Assembly (NCBI GenBank): GCA_021927905.1
Contig: BLLK01000069.1
Coordinates: 1,736,001 to 1,800,000 of the forward strand
Source: Chaetoceros tenuissimus
Taxonomy: Eukaryota; Bacillariophyta; Thalassiosirophyceae; Chaetocerotales; Chaetocerotaceae
Length of the DNA stretch: 64,000 bases
Direction of reading: 5' to 3'
Of the stretch, positions 52,912 to 62,600 are shown piece by piece. The notes beneath the pieces are model-generated. The model did no database searches and was not told where the DNA came from. It saw nothing but the letters and a program-made list of their open reading frames with translations. The translations under genes were made by a program, and so were the position numbers. Each line of letters starts with the position of its first letter. The first letter of the stretch is position 1.

Positions 52912-54054
52912 ATGAATCTGTTGTCGATGCATATTGTAATCGTTAGCTTTTTCATTACAACCATTAAATACAAAATGTACAATTATACAGATATCTGTGA
53001 GGCTGTATGTCTCACTGTTAGTTTGGAAGTAGAGGAGTTAGAAGAATCTTTTGGTTATGAACTAAATCATTGCTATGTTGCAGGTTCCTTTGCTACACAC
53101 ATGTTTTTCCGAAAATATGCATTCAATGATATAGATGTGTTTATCTTAAACCGTAGTACAAACATGGATGAAGATGGAGTACATGATACAAACTACGATA
53201 TTCTAAAAAGCTACAAGGTTCCTTTGAAGGATGAGTCTGGATCCGAAATGATGATTGACGGAATCTCTAGCGTTGAAGTTAATATTGTGGTAGTTACAAA
53301 CTGTTGTTGTCTTCAACACCTAATCAATTTTTTTGATATAAATTGTTGTCAAATTGGGTTCCCGATTAACGTAGAGACAGGTGAGGTTGGTAGCTTTGTG
53401 TTTACCAACCACTTTGATCAGTTTGTAAGTTCAAGAACATTGAAAGTTGTTATGTACCATACTCCAGCATCTTCTCTTATGAGGGTAATGAATAAGTCTT
53501 CTCAGATGAAGGTACCATTGAAACTATCAGCAGAGCACATGTTGAAGTTAAAATGGGATGAAGACGTGCAGAAGGTTGTGCAGACAAAACTCTTCACCCG
53601 TGTTTACACAATGTTACAGTTAGATAATAAAGAAAATATCATTAGAGATAACTTCCATGTGGAATTGTTACAGAGGTCTTCGGAAGACGAAGAAGATGAT
53701 ATCTACAATGCAGTTTCTACCAATGAATCTACTAATGGAGATACTAACAATGAATCTAACATTGAAGACGATACAAGCTTTTCTTTCTCTTTCTCCAAGA
53801 ATGGGTCAAAGGTAGAGTTAACTTTCCATGGAAATGGAAACAATATTTTCCATTTTGTTTGTATTAATGGAGAAGTAGATGACTTTGCCAGATTTAAAGA
53901 TCTTGTATCCATGCATGGATATTTGAACGCTTTTGTAAAAGACGAGTTGATGCTGACTCCTGTAGAGTACATTCTTGGTTCTTCTAATAGAAATGCAATT
54001 GATTGTAACAATTGGTTGGTCGTAAAGATGATGGAAGAGTACATGTCTATGTAG
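52912..54054 (+). CDS. Nucleotidyltransferase-like protein with ankyrin-like tail
   Basis: This is one exon of 380 residues (a start at 52975, MYNYTDICEAV, is a possible alternative). Residues 50-80 hold the core HCYVAGSFATHMFF...FNDIDVFILNRS. A glycine-serine turn followed about 15 residues later by DxD (DID) is the standard catalytic layout of the nucleotidyltransferase fold. A candidate third acidic residue lies in SVEVNIVVV (Glu). Near the C-terminus the sequence HFVCINGEVDDFARFKDLVS followed by NAFVKDELMLTPVEYIL looks like one or two ankyrin repeats. A function such as nucleotide transfer to a protein or RNA is only inferred from the fold. It is in the block of unidentified genes. Confidence 0.65.
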   Translation: MNLLSMHIVIVSFFITTIKYKMYNYTDICEAVCLTVSLEVEELEESFGYELNHCYVAGSFATHMFFRKYAFNDIDVFILNRSTNMDEDGVHDTNYDILKSYKVPLKDESGSEMMIDGISSVEVNIVVVTNCCCLQHLINFFDINCCQIGFPINVETGEVGSFVFTNHFDQFVSSRTLKVVMYHTPASSLMRVMNKSSQMKVPLKLSAEHMLKLKWDEDVQKVVQTKLFTRVYTMLQLDNKENIIRDNFHVELLQRSSEDEEDDIYNAVSTNESTNGDTNNESNIEDDTSFSFSFSKNGSKVELTFHGNGNNIFHFVCINGEVDDFARFKDLVSMHGYLNAFVKDELMLTPVEYILGSSNRNAIDCNNWLVVKMMEEYMSM

Positions 54055-54070
54055 AGTCTTCTTGGAAGAA

Positions 54071-54129
54071 TAGGTTATGATCTTTCAAAAAAAATTTTTG
54101 AATAAAAATTTTAAAAGGTTTTTAACCTA
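54071..54129. repeat. Palindromic element, copy 1 (between convergent genes)
   Basis: This is a 59-bp near-palindrome running from TAGGTTATGATCTTTC to its inverted right half, ending TTTTTAACCTA. The ends are perfect inverted copies (TAGGTTA...TAACCTA). It lies 17 bp after the stop of the nucleotidyltransferase-like gene and 23 bp before the end of the gene on the other strand. It is related in sequence to copies at 58177 and 62252. Confidence 0.7.
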
Positions 54130-54152
54130 TTAGATAATAAGTTATTAGAAGT

Positions 54153-55529
54153 TTAGAATTTAATATTATCAAGATGAGGCCCGCATGGTCCAGATGCTCT
54201 GGAGTAATTTGCATCGTTTCTCGATTTATCCGCAACATGCATGATTCTGGTTAAGTTACAATGCATGATGTGTTTTCCCATTTTAATTTTGAAAAGCACT
54301 CCTGCATTACAGCAATAAAGGAAAGCTGGCAACCAATTCTTAACGATAGCATCTGCATTTTCATTGTCAGCATTTGCAGCAACTCTACCGTTGTAACATA
54401 GAGTCTCAACTTCATGAGATGTATTTCCATCTGTATGTGCAGGTAGGGCATTGTAATTAGACATTTCACCTGTGCTACAAGCATATTCAAGAAGGATTTT
54501 TTCCGCAGAGAATTTTGGAAATGCTTTGCAGAACTCAGAAAGCTTTGCAAATGGGTTTTGTGAAAGAAGACCTAGTTCTTGTGCAACACCCAAAAACATA
54601 ATTCTAGACTTCATTTCAGCTAAAAGTGTGGTTCTATAGCTCGGATACAAGTTAGCTCGCTTGGCTTTCTCCTTGGAACGGAGACGATGCATGCATTTCA
54701 TATCGTTGTAGATTCCACGAGAAATGATTGATCCAGGTGGTTTTTTTCCAGCTCGTAGAGCACCAGTGTTGTCATAGACTACAGTGCTGTTGACTGAATT
54801 TGGAGAAGCTACAAACTCGGTGGAGTCTTTTCTTGTGACAACACTTAACGAATGCGAGGTGGTATCAGAGAACACAAAGCCAGTGGAAGCTCCAGATCTA
54901 TGTCCAGAGTTGTTGAACTCCAGACATCTACTCTTCGCTTCCTCTATGAGGACAGAAGAAGGCAGATGAATGGAACCAAGAGCTGCGAATCTTGTTTTAT
55001 TGTCTGGGAGTTTGAAGATGATGATAGAAAAATCAACTCCTTCATCATGAGTAAAAGTCCGGCCAGGGAATCTATTAGCAACAGTGTCCATATTGTTGAG
55101 GAAATGACACCCTTCAACAGACAATTCAGAAGCAATAGCATCAACTATTCCATACTGAATAACGTACTCTGTTTTGAGGCCTAACAATTCAAGAAGAGGA
55201 GACTCCAAATTCAAAACAAACTTAAATCTAGTGATTGAAGGCAAAGTTTCCATTATATTCACAAGCACTGGAAAATTCTGGATAGCTCTCTGCAGTTTTC
55301 TCGTCTGCACTGCATCGCTTTTACAAGTGATGCAGTACCCAATATCCATTTCACTTGAAGGAAGTGTTTGGATGTTTGCAGCGTAAGCAGAGACCTTTGT
55401 ATTGAGCTTTTTGCCACAATTGACACAGTTTCTACCACTCAAGAGTGTCGATAAGGCTGTATTTACTTGCTTATTTGCCGCTTTAAGTTTCTTTGCAGCT
55501 TTAATCTTTTTATTCTTCGAGCCTGGCAT
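54153..55529 (-). CDS. Zinc-ribbon protein, possible 2OG/Fe(II) oxygenase C-terminus
   Basis: This is one exon of 458 residues from the ATG at 55529 (MPGSKNKKIKAAKKLKAANK). An upstream TTG frame is not needed. The basic start is followed by a CxxC...CxxC ribbon (NCVNCGKK, YCITCKSD; Cys35, 38, 66, 69). The middle is mixed alpha/beta, unrecognised. Near the end HTDGNTSHEVETL has an HxD (His365-Thr-Asp367), and 66 residues later is MHVADKSRNDANYSR, with a His and a following Arg. That could be the iron and 2-oxoglutarate triad of a double-stranded beta-helix oxygenase, but the spacing and strands are only partly convincing. An alternative is an unrelated diatom-specific family. Its 3' end is convergent with the preceding gene. 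Confidence 0.55.
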   Translation of the reverse strand: MPGSKNKKIKAAKKLKAANKQVNTALSTLLSGRNCVNCGKKLNTKVSAYAANIQTLPSSEMDIGYCITCKSDAVQTRKLQRAIQNFPVLVNIMETLPSITRFKFVLNLESPLLELLGLKTEYVIQYGIVDAIASELSVEGCHFLNNMDTVANRFPGRTFTHDEGVDFSIIIFKLPDNKTRFAALGSIHLPSSVLIEEAKSRCLEFNNSGHRSGASTGFVFSDTTSHSLSVVTRKDSTEFVASPNSVNSTVVYDNTGALRAGKKPPGSIISRGIYNDMKCMHRLRSKEKAKRANLYPSYRTTLLAEMKSRIMFLGVAQELGLLSQNPFAKLSEFCKAFPKFSAEKILLEYACSTGEMSNYNALPAHTDGNTSHEVETLCYNGRVAANADNENADAIVKNWLPAFLYCCNAGVLFKIKMGKHIMHCNLTRIMHVADKSRNDANYSRASGPCGPHLDNIKF

Positions 55530-56147
55530 GATACTATAGATATGCAAACATGTAAACGTTAGAATTTTATTATGAAACAAGTATGCACTGTATTGGTCCT
55601 GGGTTGATTACAACGACGAATTTATAATGGCTTGCAAGGCCTTCATCGTTGCCCCAATTGACTATATACTCTTTGTTTTTTGAAATTCAACAACTATGCA
55701 CTGTATTGGTCCTGGGTTGATTACAACGACGAATTTGGAATGGCTTGCAAGGCCTTCATCGTTGCCCCAATTGACTTTATACTTGTTGTGTCATTGAGAA
55801 GGTTTGATCTACTTACCTAACCTGAAATTAGTTGATTGCTGTGTGTTTGTTTTCTTGTGGATTCTAGACTTGTAGCGATGAAAGTCTATTGTTTGAAAAG
55901 ATATGTGCAATGATTGAAGTATGACTGAAGTACACATAGGAATTACATTTGCATAGGAATGAAGAAGAATTGACTCGACTAAACCTGTGGTGTAAGTCGT
56001 GTGTACTACTACGTAGACAGAGTGGGGACAAAGTTTTTCACCCCTTTAGTTCCGGGTGAACAACAGTTCAGATCAGAGCTGACACTCAAATTTACAAAGA
56101 TACTTTTGAATGTGCAAGCACAAATTGCAAGAAGGTACACATGAAAG
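55530..56147. other. Intergenic region containing a direct repeat
   Basis: This 618-bp stretch lies between the zinc-ribbon gene start and the LRR fragment. Apart from the direct repeat listed separately, no coding frame is supported. Confidence 0.45.
55582..55782. repeat. Two-copy direct repeat, 113-bp period
   Basis: Copies at about 55582-55669 and 55695-55782 are nearly identical over 88 bases, starting TATGCACTGTATTGGTCC and ending near GCCCCAATTGACT. They differ by about five bases. Each copy contains an imperfect hairpin (CAACGACGAA with TTCATCGTTG). The repeat lies just upstream of the zinc-ribbon gene and of the LRR fragment. Confidence 0.8.
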
Positions 56148-56396
56148 ATGTCGTGGATAGAGTTTGATGAATTGCGGCAGCTTAAACCTGGAGTGCAAAT
56201 GTACCATGGGAAGATAACCTTTGTTTATAATGGAGAGGTGATTTACGATTGGAAGAACGATAAACCACTTGTTTATGGTGAAACTGAAAGAAAATCTTGG
56301 CGTGTGATTATTGTTTTGCCAGGAGTATCTCCATTCTTTAGATTGTTTGGATTCTTGAAGAAGTCGCATTCTAAGATTATCTTTGAATTCTATTGA
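56148..56396 (+). pseudogene. 5' fragment of a BspA-type leucine-rich-repeat gene
   Basis: This short frame of 82 residues reads MSWIEFDELRQLKPGVQMYH, then FVYNGEVIYDWKND and ERKSWRVIIVLPGV. This is the opening of the large leucine-rich repeat (BspA-like) families that I recall from Chaetoceros, in which 'VIIVLPGV' is normally followed by 'E.IP..TF..C.NVE.VIM'. Here the sequence instead goes to SPFFRLFGFLKK and stops after about 20 more residues, so only the N-terminal cap remains and the repeats are absent. It is probably a gene remnant left by recombination rather than a working protein. It ends 37 bp before the next gene's stop. Confidence 0.6.
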
Positions 56397-56433
56397 AAGA
56401 AAATGAAAATGTGAGAAAATTAGATTTCTAGAT

Positions 56434-59184
56434 TTAAAAAAAAACGCCCAAGTTTCTATCAGAGTTATCTGGGTCCACAAATAGATAAGACAAATAGTCT
56501 CTCTTGTACTCTCCAAAAATGGTCTTAGAGAAGTAGCCAATATCCCCATCAATGAGCATCTCGTCAAGTTTAAGACCAGTACTAGTTCTGGCTTTGTTAT
56601 TGCCAATATCTCTTGACAGACTCTGATTATCATCTTCAATCAAAATTTTGTACAGTCCACTTGATCCCTTTGCAGCACGGAATACAGAATCAAACCCGTT
56701 CTTCAACTGAGAGAAAGTGACTTCTTCGTCTTTATCTTTCTTCGCCAAGGCAGCTGACTTATTACAGATTTCCTCCAAGACATGGCAACATTCAGTGTCA
56801 TCTCCTGCTACATACTGCCAGTAACAAGCAATTTTGTAAGAAGTCCACCAATCCGGAGATTTCACAATTTTATGGAATTCGTCAACAATTTCCTTTGCTT
56901 CCTTCTCAGCTTCATCTTCATTTTCAGAATCCAATTCAATGTTGTAGATAGATTGATACTTGGAATAAGAATCAAAAATTACAAATGAATTGTTCATGGA
57001 CCCTGGATTTTGGCGGATCTTCATAGATAACATCTCAGAAGTAAGAATTTTCTCAGTAGTTCTGTTGTTGGATCCAAATTCAAGCTTCATCTCAGAGCAG
57101 TCAAAAAGAACACATCCAATAGCCATACATTTGTTCATGATAGTTGAACGAAACTCAAAAAGATACTTGTCATCTCCTTTGGCAAGATCGTTCATTGCAT
57201 TGACAGAAACAATAATATGAAACTTTGATTTTGCATAATTTGGAATTGGCCTAGAACTCTTCACAACTAGATACTTATGATTCCTGTTCTTTTCTTTCTT
57301 GAGTGGTGACTGACGCAAGTTGCTAAAGGAAAATGGTTTACTGTTCACCTTTTTTTTAGCTCCAGAAGACTTCTTGGGACTATCAAAGAAAGATGGAACA
57401 TCCTTTGGTGAGCTCTTTGGTGTTGCCGTTGTCTTCTTGCTTGTAGTTTGTCCGCCAAAAAAAGATTTCGACGAAGGAGACTTCTGAGAAGATGTTTGGG
57501 ATGAAGCAAATGATTGTGACTGACTGGTTGCTTGGGACTGACTAGTTGATTGAGACTGACCGAAAGCTGAAGGGTCTCTAGATGCTTGAGACTGACTTGA
57601 CGCCTGATGTTGACTGGAACATTGAGACTTGTTGGTTGCTGATGCGTCCTGACTTGCTGCTTGATGCTCACTGGTCTCTTCATCTTGAGCGGGCGTGGAA
57701 CCTTGCACTGCTGGAAGTTGAGTAGAATCTGATGGTAAAGCAAGCCAAGGGATGCCATCCACAGTCTTGGGTGCTATACCGACAGGACCAACAAAAGTTA
57801 AGCCTTGTTGTTTGTAAATTGTATTGGCATTGCACACCATTCCTTGGCTGCGAAGAAACTTGGCAATAATCTCTGCCTCAGAAAGAGAACCAATACATGT
57901 GTTATCTGACGAAGAAGGACTCTCGGAAGCTGTAAATACACTTTTTGCTCTTTTCTCTTCACGGAAACGATGCTCCTCCTCAATTCTTTCCTCAAACTTG
58001 GTCTTTCCCAAAGTGAACCCATTAGAAAATGCACCATCTACACCATACTCACCTCTATCTTCTGCACTCTCTTCAGTTGCTTTGTCCATTGAATCTGAAA
58101 CAGTACCAACTTTTCTGATTGTTGCCAAATTGTTCACGTTTCCACTTAAATGAAATAAGTTAGAAATGAGATCAACAGGTTATGAACCTTCAAAAATTAT
58201 TATTCAAAAAATTTTTTTGAAGGGTTTGTAACCTATGAATGTACTTACTCTGAAATCTGTACATCGAAAAACACAACATTGTCTTCAAACGCATCTTGGA
58301 GATTCCAAAAGGAACTGGACTCATCAACAACTAAGAATTTCTTGAAGAGGGACAACAACGAACAATAAAACTTGAGAGCTTCTCCTCTTTTCATGGTTGA
58401 AACACTTGGAAGTGAAATTTCATCGTTTTCAAGAGTTTTGATGATAGTCTTCAGATCAATCTCTCTAAAACAAAGAAATAGATTCTTGCGCACAAACTCT
58501 GCAAAGTTGGTTGCTAATTTTGCAAAGGCACGATCCTGACAATGCATGATAGTATTCTTTGTAATGCTAGCAAGAGAATCTGCTCCTTGTTTTGCAAATC
58601 CCTTCATCATTTCGGTAATAGGAGCAGTAAGCAGCTTGTATTCAGTGTCTTTTTTTCTTGACTTTGCAAAGTCTTCGCAAGTCTTGAAATCAGGAAGTGA
58701 ATCGACACATAGAAGTTGATGAAGAACCTTCACCTTAGACTCCTGGTTGTTTGCAGAAGCAACAAGACTCTGGATACTTTCAAGAGAATCGAATCCAACC
58801 CAATTTGCTACAGGGGCGATGCTCACTGAAGCAAAGTTCTTGACAAGACTACTCATAAGCTGGTCAAGATGCACATCATCGAGATGGGAAAGAAGCTTCA
58901 CCAAAAGGTCCTTTCTTGAACTGAGAAACTCAGCTTCACGAATGTTGGAAGTACAATCCATGACATAGGAATGTTTCCCAAAGTCCTTCACTTTTTTGGC
59001 AGAGACATGATCAAGTTCAAAACCTTCCGCTTCAAAAGTCTTTGAATTTAAATTTTGTTTAGTTTTGAACTTTCACATATGATGGATGATTAACAAAGAC
59101 AAATCAACTTACCTTAAACTGAAACTTAACAATGGTTTCAAGTTGCTCAAGAAGAGACTTAACATGGGATCCAGAAACTTTCAT
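56434..59184 (-). CDS. Unidentified 857-residue protein with an SQ-rich segment
   Basis: There are three exons: 59184-59113 (72 bp), 59039-58249 and 58144-56434. The introns are 73 and 104 bp, and the phases are 0 and 2. Residues 1-290 are helical, with no domain I recognise (SVSTMKRGEALKFYCSLLSL). A charged and Ser-rich linker follows. About residues 430-500 carry a dozen SQ pairs in a row (SQSQSTSQSQATSQSQ), the kind of SQ cluster seen in DNA-damage-kinase substrates. A Lys-rich patch (KKTTATPKSSPKD) comes next, and the C-terminal 280 residues are mixed alpha/beta (KYLVVKSSRPIPNYAKSKFH, YFSKTIFGEYKRDYLSYLF). The gene sits head-to-head with the next gene, sharing a 495-bp promoter region. 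Intron 2 carries a palindromic element. Confidence 0.7.
58177..58234. repeat. Palindromic element, copy 2 (in an intron)
   Basis: This 58-bp near-palindrome begins AGGTTATGAACCTTC and ends AAGGGTTTGTAACCT. It fills over half of the 104-bp intron 58145-58248, the longest in its gene. Copy 3 at 62252 shares the first 15 bases exactly. Confidence 0.75.
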
Positions 59185-59679
59185 GATTGATATGTTGACA
59201 GATTGACAAAACGAATTATACTTTTTGATAAAATATGAGTGCACCAAAAAAGTTAGAATCGTCGTTTTTTTCCCTCATTTCCCTCGGAGTTGCTCAACGC
59301 TCGCTCATCCAAATAAAAAAGTTTTATACTTTCTCCAACGCACACAACACAAAAGATTTCTCGTGCGTTGGAAACAAAAACATTATAGCTGTGAAATAAC
59401 TTGTTATTGTTCGAGAATATAATATGTTAGAGAATGCGTTAGACGACAAACTATAAAGAATGAACGTTTTTGATTTGCTACAAAAATGAAGTGATTGTGG
59501 GAAACACAGAAAAAGAAGAATAAAATAGCTCTTAAAACACTTAATCCCGTCTCATATACAACTGTTGGCTTTTGAAGAACATATGTACACATCAACTTTT
59601 ACAAACACATCATTCAATTTATTCTACTGTCATAGTTTTCCGAAGGGAATTATATAACCATAACACAAATAAACTCTAC
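59185..59679. other. Divergent promoter region of two unidentified genes
   Basis: This 495-bp, AT-rich region lies between the 857-residue gene (minus) and the six-exon gene (plus). I see no RNA or repeat. A 60-codon frame at 59225 has no content of note. Confidence 0.4.
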
Positions 59680-62600
59680 ATGATGACTACTGAAACTCAA
59701 GTACAATCTCCAAGCAGCGTAAGATCTGTTACTCCAACTAGCATCAGTGTTAATCACACTTTTGGCGACATCTTTGAAACTGTGCGAATCAAAGTAAAGA
59801 TCCCTATTCTCCTTGGTTTACTTCCTTCTGTAGACAACAAGACATACTTGCAGCCTAATGTAAACCATCACCATTCTAGTGATGGTGTCTCCTTTTCCAA
59901 CCTTCATGATGCATTTAGCAAATGGATTGTGGATGGCAAGGGTATTGTGTCTACTGAGTTTGACGCAATTCTTATGACTGAACTCAAAACAGAGCCGAGT
60001 GGAACAGGAAATGTTGCATTCAATCTTTTTGAAGTTGACTCTACTAATCGTGCAGAGGAAATGTTTGGATTGGTCCAGTGGAACAAATCACAAACTAAAT
60101 CAGCTCTTCAAAAACTCATGGCATATAGCAATGAATTCAAAGATATTGATACTCTTCAAAAACTCAAATTGTCAATGCAAAAACTACTTAAAACCGAAAA
60201 TCAAGAAGATGTAAGTAAACACAAAGCAATTTTTATCACAGCTTGTAGATGTTTTCTTACATATCTCTCTCAGGGACACTACTTCTTAGGATTCACTGAC
60301 GGTTCTCACAGAACCAAGTCACTCTGGAAACTCATGTCGTCTTTGGCTTCTAAAGAAAACTTCAAAAATCAGATTATGAACAATGATCAAGAAGTTTTCA
60401 TCAATGTATCTTTCTTTAGAGAAGATGTACGTGTGCAACATTACCAACTTCGTGAGTTGATGTTGATCACGCAGAATTATTCTGGACACATTATGCAGAT
60501 GAAACAACAAACAGTAGGACATTCCCTATATGATTGCTACAATTTGTTTGCTACAAACAGTCTAGCTACTGTCCACAATCATCTTTCTGTATTGAATTGT
60601 GACGAACCGAGTAAAAAAAAAGTGGTTTCAACAAAACATGCTTACTATATGCAACACACAGTGGAAAAATTTTCAAGGATGCAGCATTAACACCAATTCT
60701 TCAAACCTTTTTGGTTCAGTTTTTTTACAATGACCAGTTTGCAAACTGGTGTCTCTCGGCTCTTCATCGTACTAAAATGGGGCAGAAAGAGCTAACCACT
60801 CATTTCACTGGTAGAGAAGATATAAAAAAAAGCTATCCTGGAGTACGTAGAACAATTATGAAATTGAAAAAGGCATACATACTCCCAAATACTAACATCT
60901 CCAAAATGTTTCTTCTTTACAGGCTTTTGACAATTTAATTTGGTACCCAGTTCTTTTCCAAGCATTGACTGTGTCTCATATCAAGAATGCATTGAAACAT
61001 CACGACTTGAATATGAAATATGGAAGCAAAGACAACATAAAACTTCCAATACAGTGTGCTATGTTATTTTCCCTCGGGCGACTTTTTATATTCTCCCCGA
61101 AAATGACAAAAGAAATACTTCCGGCAATGACATACATGCAAGAATCTTCTACTCTCACCCCATATCGGTATGTATTCTAGACAATCTCTTTCTCGTTGAA
61201 ACTTATTTTACAGAAATTTAACAGTTCAAATCAATGTTAGGCTTGGGCTGATTCAGTCGCTTGCGTATGATGCTACTGACTTCCTACTCAAGTATTTCAA
61301 TACATACTTTACTGATACAGCCCAACATCAAACAAACTGGATCTTGCGATACATATTTCGATGCAATATTGAGAAACAATTGCTACTTCTCTACAAACTT
61401 GTTGACACTAAAGACCTTGATTCAAAACTTACACATCCAGCTAATAAGTATGGAAATGATGCTTACGAAGATTCAATTATCCACTCTCTTCACTGTAGAG
61501 AAGGTCTTACTCAGCAAGAAGAAGATTCAAACGAAGACAAGAAAAACCAGAAAAAGAAAAACCAGACAAAGAAAAAGGAAACAGAAAAAGAAAAAACGAA
61601 CGTACCTGTTCTACTGGCACCAAAAATTGGGTCCGTCGTAGTAGCTGATAGGGTTCTTTTCTCATACTTGAGATATATTGTTTTTGTATTAACAATTGAA
61701 AACATCCATGTACAGATTCTTCCAATAATGAATTTATTGTTGAATGCTGAACTGTCAAAAGGAGATGTGAATAAAGAGATATATCAACGTCGATTGGAAA
61801 ATAATGATGCATACCTTGATTCGTGCATGTTGAAACAAGAGATAGTCCTTGGAAATAAAACCTTGTCTCTTGACCCAAAAAATTTCATTCAGCAGATTTT
61901 TAACAATACTGACAAAGACCAAACTCTAGATCCGATCAAAATATTGTTAGACTGGTTCAATACAATTCACAAGGACAATGTTACTATAGAGTCCACGCAA
62001 CTGCGGTTCCATCGACATGTAAAAGGGGATCCTGGAATAATTTCATCTAATTTTGGCGATGTTGTCGCGTACATAAACAGACACAAAGACAGATTAACAT
62101 GTTCGTTCCCATTGCGTACAGAGGCTGCAGAAAAAAGGAAGTAAGTTTTGTATTTAAATCTCCTGTGTACTTTCTATTTGCAAGTTGCTCACACAATCTT
62201 CTTCAATAGAAACGAAAATAAGAATCCTGTTACTCCTTCAACAAAGTAAGATAGGTTATGAACCTTCCAAAATTTTTTTTCAATAAAAATTTTGGAAATG
62301 TCCCATCTCAAACTCAACATTCTCACATTTTCTTTTATCTTTACAGGAGAAAGAAGACAGAACCAAATAAACAACAAAATGAACTTGAGCTCCATGAAAC
62401 GACTACAGATGTAACTCAGAATGAAACTCAAGAAGACAACACACAACCGGCAAGACGATCTTTGAGAAGTAGAACAAATGTGTCTTATGTCCAACCTGAT
62501 GATGATGAATCTTCTATACAAGAAGAAACTTCACCTCTAGAAAAAGCAACTATTGCTAATGAAGACAAAGACGATGATGAATACCTCAACACACAAGACG

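Noticed and set aside
56073-56639. 188-codon minus-strand frame overlapping the LRR fragment
   Set aside because: It overlaps the end of the better-supported 857-residue gene in another frame and has no coding features.
60611-60690. Ending the six-exon gene at the stop near 60688
   Set aside because: Splicing out 60611-60684 gives a typical 74-bp intron and the downstream frames then join in phase to the edge of the window, so an early end is less likely.
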